This document shows positions 16,176 to 25,546 of a stretch of 64,000 bases of DNA, piece by piece. The DNA comes from DATFCK01 sp963728975. Its GTDB lineage: Bacteria > Verrucomicrobiota > Verrucomicrobiia > Chthoniobacterales > UBA10450. Each line of letters opens with the position of its first letter. The first letter of the stretch is position 1. Below the pieces are notes generated by a model. That model was not told the DNA's origin, ran no database searches, and saw only the letters and a program-made list of their open reading frames with translations. Both the position numbers and the translations under genes were made by a program. The stretch lies in NCBI GenBank assembly GCA_963728975.1, contig CAVSMF010000002.1, forward strand, positions 434,001 to 498,000, written 5' to 3'.

Positions 16176-17936
16176 ATGTCGATCTACCGGCGCGTGCTTC
16201 AATACTACCGGCCGTTTCTGGTTCAAACGGTCGGCGCGCTCCTTCTTTCCCTGGTCGGCATCGGACTGAACCTGCTCAAGCCGTGGCCGTTCAAGATCAT
16301 TGTCGATCGCGTTCTGCCGGATCCGAACAACGGTTGGTTTCCCGGCCAGCCGGCACGGACCGTCCTTTTGCTCTGTCTCGCTCTGGTCGTGATTCAGCTG
16401 AGCTGGGGAGCCGTCAATTGGGTCACTAATTATGTTTTTGTGAAGGTCGGGCTTCAGGCGCTGCTTCAATTGCGCACCGAGATCTATTCTCATTTGCAGC
16501 GGCTTTCCCTCAAGTTCCACGATACCCGCCGATCGAGCGATTCCACTTTTCGGGTGGCCTACGATTCCCAGTCCATTCAGACGATCTACAACAAGGGATT
16601 TACCAACATTTTCGCCTCGGTCCTGACCCTGGCCGGCACTTTTGTAATCATGGTCCGGCTCGATTCGGAGCTGGCGCTGCTTTCCCTGGCGGTTGTTCCC
16701 CTGCTCATAATCGCGATTTATTTCTTCGCACACCGGATCCGGCGCGAGTCGACTTCTATTCAAGAGCAGGAAAGCGCCGTGCTTACCCTGGCCCAGGAAG
16801 GTCTTAGCTCGATCCGGATGGTGCACGCCTTTGGACGGGAGGACTGGGAGGTGAGCCAATTCCATCTTCAGGCCCGCCAAAGTTTGCAGGCGAACCTGCG
16901 CCTCACCCTGACCAACTTGAACAGTGCGCTGGTGATCAGCAGCCTGATGGTTCTGGGAACAGCCGCTTTATATTACGTCGGCACAATGCACGTGCTTGAG
17001 GGCAGGCTCACCCTCGGATCGCTCCTGGTCTTCAGCGCGTATTTGTTGATGCTTTATCAGCCTCTGGAATCGCTCACCTACACGACGTGGGCCATGGAAG
17101 GCGCCACCGCCGGGGCGAGGCGTTGCTTTGAAGTGCTGGATCGGGCCGATGATGTAGCTGATTCGCCTAACGCTCTCAACATAGTCAGTACCCAGGGCGC
17201 CATAACATTCGAACACGTTAGCTTCACCTACGGACAGGATCGGCCCGTCCTTTACGATGTCGATATGGTGATTGCTCCGAATCAAATCGTCGCTGTCGTT
17301 GGCGGAACCGGGGCGGGTAAAAGCACGTTGCTCAGTCTGGTTGCCCGGTTTTACGATCCCGCTTCCGGCCGGGTTGCTCTGGATGGACGCGATCTTCGGG
17401 ACCTGACCAAAAAATCGGTGCGCGCCCAGATAGGAATGGTGTTGCAAGACACGTTGCTTTTCTCGACCACCGTGCGCGAAAACATCGCTTACGGCCGCCC
17501 GGAAGCGAGTGAAGAGGAAATCAGGGAGGCAGGCCGCCGGGCCCAGGCGGACGACTTCATCCGTCAACTGCCCCACGGTTATGAAACTCCCGTCGGCGAG
17601 CGGGGCGGTCATTTGAGCGTCGGCCAGCGGCAACGGATCGGGATCGCCCGCGCATTTTTAAAAAACGCGCCGATCCTGCTGCTCGACGAACCGACCTCGG
17701 CGCTCGATCCGACAACTGAATCCGCCATTATGGAAACGATCAAGGAACTGATGAGCGGCCGCACGACGCTGATCGTCACCCATCGCCTGGCCACCATCCA
17801 TCGGGTAGACCAGATCGTCGTCCTCGATCACGGCCGCATTGTTGAGAAAGGCAGCGGCGAGGAACTCGTTAGGCAAGGCGGAGTTTACGCCAAGCTCTAT
17901 GCGTCCGGAAATTTTCCAACAGGCAGGGGCGATTGA
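16176..17936 (+). CDS. MsbA-like ABC exporter (fused membrane and ATPase domains)
   Basis: 586 residues, the length of a half-transporter that works as a homodimer. Six-helix membrane domain about 1-315, with coupling-helix context FHDTRRSSDSTFR. NBD about 335-586: Walker A VGGTGAGKST, Q-loop in GMVLQDT, signature LSVGQRQRIGIARAFL (V in place of the usual first G), Walker B ILLLDEPTSALD, switch His in IVTHR. Likely exports a lipid or glycolipid; a glycosyltransferase follows 290 bp downstream on the same strand, which fits envelope polysaccharide or lipid traffic, but the specific cargo is not visible. Confidence 0.9.
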   Translation: MSIYRRVLQYYRPFLVQTVGALLLSLVGIGLNLLKPWPFKIIVDRVLPDPNNGWFPGQPARTVLLLCLALVVIQLSWGAVNWVTNYVFVKVGLQALLQLRTEIYSHLQRLSLKFHDTRRSSDSTFRVAYDSQSIQTIYNKGFTNIFASVLTLAGTFVIMVRLDSELALLSLAVVPLLIIAIYFFAHRIRRESTSIQEQESAVLTLAQEGLSSIRMVHAFGREDWEVSQFHLQARQSLQANLRLTLTNLNSALVISSLMVLGTAALYYVGTMHVLEGRLTLGSLLVFSAYLLMLYQPLESLTYTTWAMEGATAGARRCFEVLDRADDVADSPNALNIVSTQGAITFEHVSFTYGQDRPVLYDVDMVIAPNQIVAVVGGTGAGKSTLLSLVARFYDPASGRVALDGRDLRDLTKKSVRAQIGMVLQDTLLFSTTVRENIAYGRPEASEEEIREAGRRAQADDFIRQLPHGYETPVGERGGHLSVGQRQRIGIARAFLKNAPILLLDEPTSALDPTTESAIMETIKELMSGRTTLIVTHRLATIHRVDQIVVLDHGRIVEKGSGEELVRQGGVYAKLYASGNFPTGRGD

Positions 17937-18225
17937 TCTCAATCGCCATTCGTGAAAGCAAGGGGAGGGACGAGCTTGTCTCGTCCCATTTATTTTTTGT
18001 TTCTTTTGGCGTCTTTTCGCGTGCTCGTGGGCAGGAATCCGCTTTGGATATCAGGAAAATTGCCGTCTCACAGAGACGGCCTACAATTTGGGGTTTTCGC
18101 GTGTTTCGTGGGCAAGAATCCGTTTTGGATATCAGTTTGATGGGTGTGATCTATAAAGGAACAGGGCCCGGCACCTCCGAAAAATGTGGGACGAGACAAG
18201 CTCGTCCCTCCCGAAAACAAGCAGG
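17937..18225. repeat. REP-like doublet with an internal tandem duplication
   Basis: Hairpin 17967-17987 (GGGACGAG, loop CTTGT, CTCGTCCC) and its inverted copy 18188-18208 bound the spacer. Inside, a unit of about 35 bp containing CGTGGGCA, GAATCCG and TTTGGATATCAG occurs twice (about 18018-18052 and 18100-18137). Between the two units lies a minus-strand GTAG REP at 18062-18084 (GCCGTCTC, loop TGT, GAGACGGC). Confidence 0.75.
18062..18084 (-). repeat. REP hairpin, GTAG head
   Basis: On the minus strand: GTAG, GCCGTCTC, loop TGT, GAGACGGC; an 8-bp perfect stem. It sits in the middle of the doublet between the exporter and glycosyltransferase genes. Confidence 0.75.
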
Positions 18226-19398
18226 ATGAAACGCAAACGGATCGTGGTCATGGGATTCATGGGATCGATGCCGATCGCGGGTGTGATCTGGCAGCATATC
18301 CATTATATCGTGGGACTTCAGCAACTCGGCCACGAAGTCTATTATATCGAGGATTCGGCGCGGTTTCCTTACAACCCGGAAACGTTCGAGATCAGCAGCG
18401 CCTTCGAATACGCCGCCACTATTTTGAACCAGCTCTCCCGCGAGTTCGGCTTCCGCCGGCGATGGGGCTTCTGTGCCCGTTATCTCAAGGGCAAACCGAC
18501 CGCCGGATTGTCCCTGAAACGGATTCGGCAGCTTTACCGTGACGCCGACGCCATCCTCAACGTTTGCGGGAGCCAGGAATTCAATGACGATCTTCTGGCC
18601 AGCGATCGCATTCTCTACGTCGAAAGCGATCCCGGGGTTGAGCAAATCAAAGTCGACAAAGGCCTGCGATCGACCGTCAAGTATCTCCGGAGGCATCGGG
18701 CCCTTTTTACCTTTGGCGAAAACGTCGGCACCAAAAGTTTTCCCGTGCCCAACCACGGATTTCGATGGCAACCGACCCGTCAACCGGTAGTGACCGATCT
18801 CTGGAAAACCACTCGACTCCCGTCCCGAGCGGCCGTGTTCACTTCGGTGGCCAATTGGTCGACCAGCGGGCAGAAAGATATCGCCTGGCGGGGAAAGAAA
18901 TATCTCTGGAGCAAATCCCGGGAATTTTTGCGTTTCGTCGCGGCGCCGAAAAAGTCAGGCGAGACATTCGAGCTTGCCACCGACATCAAAGACGAGCCGA
19001 CGCGGAAAAAATTTCTGAAGAACGGCTGGCGTTTGTTCTCGCCGCTCCAGTTGAGCGTCGATTACTGGCTTTACCGCGATTATATTCGCCGGTCGAAAGG
19101 CGAATTCACGGCGGCCAAGGATCAATATGTGCGCCTTAACACCGGCTGGTTTAGCGACCGAAGCGCCTGTTATCTGGCAGCCGGGCGTCCGGTTATCACT
19201 CAGGAGACCGGATTTCGGCAGCATTACGGCGGCGACCACGGTTTGCTCTCTTTTGGGTCGCTGGCTGAAATCGCCGAGGCGGTCAAATCCGTTAACGCCG
19301 ATTATGCCGCGCACTCGCGGGCGGCCCGTGAACTGGCCCGTGAAATTTTCGAAGCGAAAAAGGTCCTTGGTTCGCTCCTGGAGCGGGCCGGAGTGTAA
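18226..19398 (+). CDS. Glycosyltransferase-like protein (GT-B type, CgeB-like C-terminus)
   Basis: 390 residues from the ATG at 18226. The frame stays open into the preceding hairpin repeat, but those residues are repeat-derived. N-terminus: IVVMGFMGSMPIAGVIWQ then GLQQLGHEVYYIED, the glycine-rich first Rossmann strand and loop of GT-B enzymes. C-terminal donor region: YVRLNTGWFSDRSACYLAAG then RPVITQETGF, like the CgeB/DUF3880 group. The same block recurs in the frameshifted gene at 27148-28291 (TGWVSDRAAAFLALGRPVIT), so the two are paralogues. Cytosolic; acceptor unknown. The upstream exporter suggests a role in surface glycan or glycolipid assembly. Confidence 0.75.
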   Translation: MKRKRIVVMGFMGSMPIAGVIWQHIHYIVGLQQLGHEVYYIEDSARFPYNPETFEISSAFEYAATILNQLSREFGFRRRWGFCARYLKGKPTAGLSLKRIRQLYRDADAILNVCGSQEFNDDLLASDRILYVESDPGVEQIKVDKGLRSTVKYLRRHRALFTFGENVGTKSFPVPNHGFRWQPTRQPVVTDLWKTTRLPSRAAVFTSVANWSTSGQKDIAWRGKKYLWSKSREFLRFVAAPKKSGETFELATDIKDEPTRKKFLKNGWRLFSPLQLSVDYWLYRDYIRRSKGEFTAAKDQYVRLNTGWFSDRSACYLAAGRPVITQETGFRQHYGGDHGLLSFGSLAEIAEAVKSVNADYAAHSRAARELAREIFEAKKVLGSLLERAGV

Positions 19399-19435
19399 AA
19401 CCAGTCAGTGAGAGGCGGCTTGCCAGTCACCGCAA

Positions 19436-19459
19436 GTAGAAGCGGCGTCCCCGCCGCTT
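19436..19459 (+). repeat. REP hairpin, GTAG head, 4-nt loop
   Basis: GTAG, AAGCGGCG, loop TCCC, CGCCGCTT; an 8-bp perfect stem. Its stem is the same as the right arm of the REPINs at 22852, 24776, 29358 and 33252. Confidence 0.75.
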
Positions 19460-19631
19460 ACGCTTTCCTACAAATCGTAAAAGCCTGCGGCTGGGAGAGC
19501 GATCGCGTCTCCCGCAGCGAATAAGACGCCACGGTTACATGTTTTCGATCAAACGGTTCGGAATCTGCACTGTCAAACCGGTGAATGCGATTTGATTTCT
19601 TGGCGCTTCGCTTGATCTTCACGACTTTGTC

Positions 19632-21224
19632 ATGAGACGCGACACGATCCTGATTCTTTCTCTTTGCTTGTTCGCGTCGGGCAGCATCCGGGGGCAGCAG
19701 ACAGCGCCGCCGCCGCCGAGAGCCCCTCGGGTCTCGGCTACACCGACCAAGGCGCCCCAGGCCGTTGTCCCCGTTCCGGTGAGCCCCCAGCGCCGGAATC
19801 ATAATATCCAGCGAAGTCTCGTTCGCATCACCACCACCGCGGTGGAGCCCGATTATCGGGCGCCCTGGAACGCCGGTGCGATCGGGCGCGGGGTCGGAGC
19901 AGGATTTGTGATCGACGGTTCGCGCATTTTGACCAACGCCCATGTGGTCAGCAATGCCCGCTATATCGTGGTCGACCGCGAGGGTGATCCCAATAAATAT
20001 CCGGCCAAAGTCCAGTTTGTGGCCCACGACTGCGATCTGGCCCTGCTCACTGTCGATGCGCCGAATTTTTTGAAAGACATGGTCCCGCTGCAATTCGGCG
20101 GCATCCCCGAGCTGGAGTCGGTCGTCTCGGCCTATGGTTACCCAATCGGGGGAGAACGCATGTCGGTAACGACCGGGATTGTATCCCGGATTGATTTTCA
20201 ACTTTATACCCACTCGTCCATCGATCAGCACCTGGCGATTCAAATCAGCGCCCAGATTAATCCCGGCAACAGCGGCGGCCCGGTGATGCAGAATGGAAAA
20301 GTGGTCGGGGTAGCCTTTCAAGGTTATAGCGGCGAAGTCGCCCAGGGCGTGGCTTACATGATCCCAACCCCGGTGATCCATCGCTTCCTTACCGATATCA
20401 AGGACGGCCACTACGATAAATATGTCGATCTCGGCCTGACTTATTCAAAGCTGCAAGACCCGGCCCAGCGTCATTTTCTTGGATTAAAAGACGACGGCGG
20501 CGGCGTTCTTGTCGGCACCGTCGTTGCCGCCGGTCCTTGCGAAAAGAAAGTTCAGCCCGGCGATGTTCTGCTTGCGATTGACGATCATCCCATTGCCAGT
20601 GACGGAAATGTGGAACTGGAAGGCGAGCGCGTCGAAATGCCGGAGATCGTCGAGCGGAAGTTCAAAGGCGATAAAGTGAAGTTGGACTTGCTCCGGGGGA
20701 AACAGCCGGTCACGGCCACGATTGAGCTGACGACAGTTTGGCCCTATCTGATCCAGGGTCACAGCTACGATGTGCGGCCGCGCTACGTTCTTTACGGCGG
20801 CCTCCTTTTCCAGCCGTTAAACCTCGACCTGATGCAGGCCTATCAACCAGCCGATCTGCGGGTCCGCCATTTTTTTGACTTCTTCGTCCTGGAACAAATC
20901 TATCTCGAGCACCCGGAAGTCATTATTTTGACCAACATTTTGCCAGACCCGATCAACACCTATCTCTCTCCCTACCGCTACGGGATCGTAGATGAAATTA
21001 ACGGGCTGAAAATTCGCACGCTCAACGATCTGGCCAAGGCGTTCGCATCCACACCGGAGCGTTTTGTTGTGAAGATGGTTGGGGAAGGACCGCCGTTGGT
21101 GTTGGACCCGAAACAGGTGGAAGCCGCTCGGGAACGAATCAAGACGCGTTACAACGTTCTCCAGGAACAAAACCTGGAGGAACAACCCGTCGCCAGTCCG
21201 GCGATGGCTCAAAAGAAAAGCTGA
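19632..21224 (+). CDS. Secreted HtrA/Deg-like serine protease with PDZ domains
   Basis: 530 residues, ATG at 19632. Signal peptide (about 1-21), then a Pro/Ala-rich linker (about 24-52). Chymotrypsin-fold protease domain about 58-260, with His104 in LTNAHVV, Asp135 in HDCDLALL and Ser214 in NPGNSGGPV: the full triad. PDZ domains at about 275-370 (GTVVAAGPCEKKVQPGDVLLAIDD) and about 410-505. It resembles the plant-type DEG group more than DegP. Periplasmic quality-control or processing protease by family. The next gene starts one base after its stop and encodes a paralogue lacking the triad, so the pair probably acts together. Confidence 0.88.
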   Translation: MRRDTILILSLCLFASGSIRGQQTAPPPPRAPRVSATPTKAPQAVVPVPVSPQRRNHNIQRSLVRITTTAVEPDYRAPWNAGAIGRGVGAGFVIDGSRILTNAHVVSNARYIVVDREGDPNKYPAKVQFVAHDCDLALLTVDAPNFLKDMVPLQFGGIPELESVVSAYGYPIGGERMSVTTGIVSRIDFQLYTHSSIDQHLAIQISAQINPGNSGGPVMQNGKVVGVAFQGYSGEVAQGVAYMIPTPVIHRFLTDIKDGHYDKYVDLGLTYSKLQDPAQRHFLGLKDDGGGVLVGTVVAAGPCEKKVQPGDVLLAIDDHPIASDGNVELEGERVEMPEIVERKFKGDKVKLDLLRGKQPVTATIELTTVWPYLIQGHSYDVRPRYVLYGGLLFQPLNLDLMQAYQPADLRVRHFFDFFVLEQIYLEHPEVIILTNILPDPINTYLSPYRYGIVDEINGLKIRTLNDLAKAFASTPERFVVKMVGEGPPLVLDPKQVEAARERIKTRYNVLQEQNLEEQPVASPAMAQKKS

Positions 21225-21225
21225 C

Positions 21226-22716
21226 ATGGGCAAAGCATTACCCCTCGTTTTAGTTTGTCTGCTCATTGGCACAGGCGCGGCGCCGGCCAAAAAGGAACCT
21301 TTGCCCACGGCCAAAAAAACCCGGCAACTTTCATTGGTCCGGGTGAATGTGACCGGACAGCATTATGATTATTTTCGGCCGTGGCAAAAGAAGGCGCCCT
21401 TTTCCAAACGCGGGCTCGGCACCGTTTTGCCTCAGGGCCGGGTCCTGGTCACGGCTGATCTGGTTGAGAACCAGAACTATGTCGAACTGGAGCGGGCCGA
21501 GTCGGGAGAAAAATGCGCCGCCGACGTTCGCGTGATCGATTACGAATCAAACCTTGCTTTACTGGAGCCGACCGAGAAAAAGTTCCTCGACGGTCTGGTT
21601 CCGATGGAAATCACGTCGGACACTACGGTGGGGGATCGGCTTGCCGCCTGGCAACTGGAGCCAACCGGCGCCCTCGTGGTAACCGAAGGGTTGGTCACCA
21701 GCGTGCAAATGATGCGGTATCCGGCCGACATCGGACAATTCCTTGCCTATCGAATGAGCATCTCGATGCAATATCGGGAAAACAGTTATACCGTTCCCCT
21801 GGTCAAGAGTAACAAGTTGGCGGGGCTGCTCCTCCGCTACGATCCGCGTTCCCAGGTCCTCGACGTCATTCCAGCTCCGATCATCACCCATTTTCTCAAG
21901 GAAGCCGCCACCCAACATTATCAGGGGTTTCCTTCCGCAGGATTTTCATTTTTCCCGACGCGCGATCCGCAGCTGCGCAAGTATGCCGGGGAAACCCGGC
22001 CGGGCGGCGTTTACGTCAGCAGTGTAGATCCGGGTTCGCCGGCGATGAAAGGCGGGTTGCAGGCTGACGACATCATTACCGCGATCAAAGGCAACGAGCT
22101 GGATCAAAATGGGAATTACGTTGACCCGCTCTACGGGAAAATCGAGTTCACCAACCTGCTCACGGCCCATGCCTTCGCCGGCGACACCGTGCCGTTTCAA
22201 ATTCAGCGGGCAGGCAAGCCGATGCAGCTCAATATCACGCTCGAGCATCGATCCGCCCAGGATTATGTCATCCCCCCTTACAGCCTCGATCAGGCTCCCT
22301 CTTATTATGTTTTGGGCGGCCTCATTTTCATCGAGCTCTCCCGTGAGTATCTCGAGGAATGGGGCGGTAACTGGCAGAAGCAGGCGCCCCCGCGGTTCGT
22401 CTATTTCGATCACTTCCAATCCGAGCTGTTCCCGGAAGGCAAACGTCGCATTGTGATTCTGAGTCAGGTTTTGCCCGCCAATACCACCATTGGATATGAC
22501 GATCTCGCTTTCCTGACCGTTACTCGCGTCAATGGCAAAGAAATAAAGTCGTTAGCCGATTTGGCTGAGGCCGCCAAACATCCCTTGGGCGACTTCATTA
22601 AAGTGGAGACGGAAGAAGATCCCAAACAGATCGAGTTGAATGCCAAGGAAGTCGCCCAGGAAGCGCCCTTGTTGCAGGAAAACTACGGCATTTCCTCCCT
22701 CCAGCGCCTCCAATAA
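21226..22716 (+). CDS. Catalytically dead HtrA-like pseudoprotease with PDZ domain
   Basis: 496 residues from the ATG at 21226, directly after the active paralogue. Signal peptide about 1-20. Alignment by eye to the upstream protein: the His of TNAHVV is replaced by Asp78 (VTADLV), the Asp of CDLALL by Asn109 (SNLALL), and the GNSGGP oxyanion/nucleophile loop by RENSYTVP. The protease fold is likely kept without activity. PDZ about 265-365 is well preserved (GGVYVSSVDPGSPAMKGGLQADDIITAIKGNEL), as is the C-terminal region shared with the partner. Probably a regulatory or structural partner of the active protease; that role is inference. Confidence 0.82.
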   Translation: MGKALPLVLVCLLIGTGAAPAKKEPLPTAKKTRQLSLVRVNVTGQHYDYFRPWQKKAPFSKRGLGTVLPQGRVLVTADLVENQNYVELERAESGEKCAADVRVIDYESNLALLEPTEKKFLDGLVPMEITSDTTVGDRLAAWQLEPTGALVVTEGLVTSVQMMRYPADIGQFLAYRMSISMQYRENSYTVPLVKSNKLAGLLLRYDPRSQVLDVIPAPIITHFLKEAATQHYQGFPSAGFSFFPTRDPQLRKYAGETRPGGVYVSSVDPGSPAMKGGLQADDIITAIKGNELDQNGNYVDPLYGKIEFTNLLTAHAFAGDTVPFQIQRAGKPMQLNITLEHRSAQDYVIPPYSLDQAPSYYVLGGLIFIELSREYLEEWGGNWQKQAPPRFVYFDHFQSELFPEGKRRIVILSQVLPANTTIGYDDLAFLTVTRVNGKEIKSLADLAEAAKHPLGDFIKVETEEDPKQIELNAKEVAQEAPLLQENYGISSLQRLQ

Positions 22717-23200
22717 TCCGCCGCATCGCACGGCGTCTGTGAGTACCGACCGCGCAGCGGACGCAGGCCAACACCATTCGGGAGGGACGAGCTTGTCTCG
22801 TCCCACTTATTTTTGTAGACGCGACGTCCCCGTCGCGTTTTCCAAACCCCAAAGCGGCGAGGACGCCGCTTCTACTTTCTCCCCAATCAGGCAGGGGCGC
22901 ATCTCCGAGGCGCCCGGCGAAGCGCGCAAGCGCGAGCACCGACCGCAGACGCGGAAGCACCAAATCCCAATACCCAAGCTCCAAAGAAGCCACCAATCAC
23001 CAAACACCAAAACGTCCCCCGACGTGTCTCAGACGCGCCTTCCCCTACCTTGTCATCCTGAGGCCGCAAAGTCGGCCGAAGGATCCCGCCTATCCCCTGC
23101 GATCACCCAAACCATGGGCTGCTGGGTTACCAGTTATTGGTTATTGGAGCTTCCCTGGGGTTTGGTGCTTGGAGCTTGGTCCTTTCCCCCCCCGTCCCGC
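22717..23200. repeat. Composite intergenic repeat module, copy 1
   Basis: In order: hairpin GGGACGAG/CTCGTCCC (22784-22804); a REPIN, with left arm 22815-22838 (GTAG, ACGCGACG, TCCC, CGTCGCGT) and right arm 22852-22875 on the minus strand (GTAG, AAGCGGCG, TCCT, CGCCGCTT); a hairpin GGGCGC...GCGCCC near 22897-22917; a CACCAAATCCCAATACCC tract (about 22957-23010); a GTCATCCTGAGG...AAGGATCCCG hairpin; and TTATTGGTTATTGGAGC followed by TTTGGTGCTTGG units (about 23133-23180). No gene is supported. Confidence 0.8.
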
Positions 23201-24625
23201 CTACCCTTCGCTCGGTTGCGACCGACGTTTGGCCGCCAGGAATTTGCTTACTTCTGTCGTATAAGTCTCGAATGGATCGCCCATCACCAGGAAATCCCGG
23301 CTGTCGTAGGCGATCGAGTCCCAGTTAATTACGTAAGGTTTATCGCTCTTCTGAAAATGTGCCACCGCCCGGGCTCGGCCTGCCGCCCGGGTATTGAGCG
23401 GCGGCTGATAGCTCGCATCCGGTCGCCGGATGCTGTTGTTCCATTCACCGATCCGTTTGCCCGGTTTGACTCCGAAAAATAATCCCCGGGCCGGATCGAT
23501 GTTATGATATTCAAGATCGATACTTTGCAGCCAGGGATCGCCCCAGGTTAACCCCTCCGATTCGATCAGTGTCTCCAACAGCCATTTCTTCGTAATCCAA
23601 TCGACTCCGCCGATCAGTGCTTCGTGATTTCGCTCCAGCGCCTCAAGAGTGAAGCTCCAATTTTCCAGTAACCAGTCGGTTTCGGCGCTTCGATTTCGCA
23701 AATGTTTTTGGGCCAGTTCATGGAATTGCCATTGCACGTCGAGCGCTCCGATCGATTTCCCATTCTCCAGGTCGACCAGCCACCGGCCGGTGCGGTCCCG
23801 TGAAATGTCGCGGGTGCTTCGCACGGCATCGTTCAGGACGAGATTACGCGGCAAATATCCGTCCTCGAGCAAACTCAACACGCACGCGGTGGTGCCGATC
23901 TTCAGCGCAGTCGCGAATGGGCTCATGTTGGAATCGCCGATGAGCAAATGGAGCCGGCGGTACTTTCGGTAATCCGCCAACGGCTCGTCCCGGGCGTTGA
24001 TGATGGCGCGATTGAACTGCACCCACTGGTAGATGTCGTTTACGATGTGGTCGGCTCGCTGGCTCAATTGGAATTCCACCTGCGCTTCGGCCCGAGGCGG
24101 CTCGAAATCGAATGCCAGGGGGTTGGCCTGTCCGACCCGACCCGCCCCGGTAAAGATCTGGCGCGTTGCCAGAAAAGTCAGCAGGGTCCCAAGAATCGGC
24201 GGCGTGAACTGGGCTTCCCGGCGCATTAAATAATTCTCGTGACACCCGAACGTGGCTCCGGTGTGGTGATCGATGTTGTTCTTAATGAACGAAACCCGGC
24301 CTGCTCCGCCGGTGGCGGCGAGCGCCGTTTGCAACAGCTCGTCACCCGCCAGATCGAATGTGACCAGGTCGCGCAAATGCAAACATTCCGGCGACGCGTA
24401 CTCGATGTGTCCCATGTCGAGATAGAGCCGGCCGCCGTTAAGCAAAAAACCGCCGTTCCCCGGGGGCTCTTCATAATCACGATAGTGGAGGTCTATTGCC
24501 CCCACCGCTGCCTTTCGGAAGAGATAATTCTTTACCTTGGCCGGCCACAGGTCCGAACTGGTATGCAAACCGTCCTCGCTTACCAGACAGCCATATTCGG
24601 TTTCGACCCCGACAATCCGATCCAT
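23201..24625 (-). CDS. Dop/PafA-family enzyme (depupylase-like, PafA2)
   Basis: 474 residues, ATG at 24625. Glutamine-synthetase-like fold enzymes that attach (PafA) or deamidate/remove (Dop) Pup or the Gram-negative equivalent UBact. Seen: RIVGVETEYG with the Mg-binding glutamates Glu8 and Glu10, catalytic Asp70 in GGRLYLDMGHIEYASPE, the GATFGCHENYLM motif, and a C-terminal winged region ending before KFLAAKRRS. ATFGCHENY leans towards Dop over PafA. No proteasome, Mpa/ARC ATPase, second PafA-type ligase or Pup/UBact gene is visible in this window, so it stands alone between composite repeats. Family call sure; Dop against PafA less so. Confidence 0.85.
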   Translation of the reverse strand: MDRIVGVETEYGCLVSEDGLHTSSDLWPAKVKNYLFRKAAVGAIDLHYRDYEEPPGNGGFLLNGGRLYLDMGHIEYASPECLHLRDLVTFDLAGDELLQTALAATGGAGRVSFIKNNIDHHTGATFGCHENYLMRREAQFTPPILGTLLTFLATRQIFTGAGRVGQANPLAFDFEPPRAEAQVEFQLSQRADHIVNDIYQWVQFNRAIINARDEPLADYRKYRRLHLLIGDSNMSPFATALKIGTTACVLSLLEDGYLPRNLVLNDAVRSTRDISRDRTGRWLVDLENGKSIGALDVQWQFHELAQKHLRNRSAETDWLLENWSFTLEALERNHEALIGGVDWITKKWLLETLIESEGLTWGDPWLQSIDLEYHNIDPARGLFFGVKPGKRIGEWNNSIRRPDASYQPPLNTRAAGRARAVAHFQKSDKPYVINWDSIAYDSRDFLVMGDPFETYTTEVSKFLAAKRRSQPSEG

Positions 24626-25043
24626 CGCTAACGAGCATCCCTCAGCGATCCGCTCCGGACAAGCAGGAATCCGCCGAATAGGCGGAAGACGCCAACTCTA
24701 TTCGGGAGGGACGCGCTTGTCTCGTCCCTCTTATTCCTGTAGACGCGAAGTCCCCGTCGCGTCTTCCAAAACCCAAAGCGGCGAGGACGTCGCTTCTACT
24801 TTCTCCCCCATCACCAAACACCAAAACGTTCCCGACGGATCTCAGACGCGCCTCCCCCTGCCGTGTCATCCCACCCGCCACGTCCGAAGCCAGCCGGCGA
24901 AACCGGGATCAGAGCGAAGGATCCCGTTATCGGTTATTAGGTTATTGGAGCTTCTCTGGGGTTTGGTGCTTGGTGCTTTCCCCTCCTCCCCGCCCCCATC
25001 CCACTCCAAAGCTTGAAAAACTCGCCTAAGTTTAGCAAAATGG
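24626..25043. repeat. Composite intergenic repeat module, copy 2
   Basis: Between the divergent Dop-like and DUF5069 genes. Hairpin GGGACG...CGTCCC at 24708-24727; REPIN with left arm from 24739 (GTAG, ACGCGA...) and right arm 24776-24799 on the minus strand; ACCAAACACC tract; GTCATCCC...GGATC hairpin (24865-24925); and TTATTGGAGC with TTTGGTGCTTGGTGC at about 24938-24980. Any promoter for either gene must lie in the outer parts; none is clear. Confidence 0.75.
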
Positions 25044-25490
25044 TTGAACGTGCAGAATTTAGGTATCCGCAGCCCGTTCGCCAAGGTCGGCGGCCTTGTC
25101 TATTTCGGACGAATGCTGGACAAGATCCGCACTCATGCCCGGGGCCAGCTCGGCCAGGATTACCAGGCGAACCTCGGGAAAGGGTTCGACGAATTTTGCG
25201 CTCGTTTTCTGCAGGTCGAATACGGTCGCCTGGTCGAGCGGGTTAAGGCCGGCGGAAGCGATGAGGAAATTCTTCATTGGTGTCTCGATGCCGGACGTCG
25301 GCCGACCGACGAGGAAGTTTATGTTTGGAACGAATTCATGCGGAAACGCGGCTGGAACGACGAGGTCTCGGAAACTTTGAAGCGGCGCAAAAAAGAAGCA
25401 GGAATGGCGGGCCGCTCCGAGATCGAGACCATGTTTGCCTTCATTGACGCCGACGAAGGGCGCTCGCTGGCGGCGATTAACCATCAGTAA
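25044..25490 (+). CDS. DUF5069 family protein
   Basis: 148 residues from a TTG at 25044; a GTG at 25050 is an alternative. The ATG at 25113 would remove the conserved RSPFAKVGGLVYFGRMLDKI opening, so an upstream start is favoured. It matches the DUF5069 pattern: GLVYFGRMLDKIR, then GFDEFCARFL, then a region around EEILHWCLDAGRRPTDEEVYVWNEFMRKRGW. Function unknown; no catalytic motif or membrane segment is visible. Short, soluble and probably cytosolic. It stands alone, followed 56 bases later by a small lipoprotein gene on the same strand. Confidence 0.75.
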   Translation: MNVQNLGIRSPFAKVGGLVYFGRMLDKIRTHARGQLGQDYQANLGKGFDEFCARFLQVEYGRLVERVKAGGSDEEILHWCLDAGRRPTDEEVYVWNEFMRKRGWNDEVSETLKRRKKEAGMAGRSEIETMFAFIDADEGRSLAAINHQ

Positions 25491-25546
25491 GTAATTTCCG
25501 CAAGATCGCTGTTGTCTGATCGCTTGCCCTGCCATAGGAGTCCCGG

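Noticed and set aside
22640..23482. 280-residue frame across the dead HtrA 3' end and composite repeat
   Set aside because: Built from repeat sequence and out-of-frame coding; low-complexity, no start context.
24626..25043. A Pup/UBact modifier gene next to the Dop-like gene
   Set aside because: Both flanks were read for a short acidic frame with a GGE/GGQ-type C-terminus; only repeat DNA and the DUF5069 gene were found.
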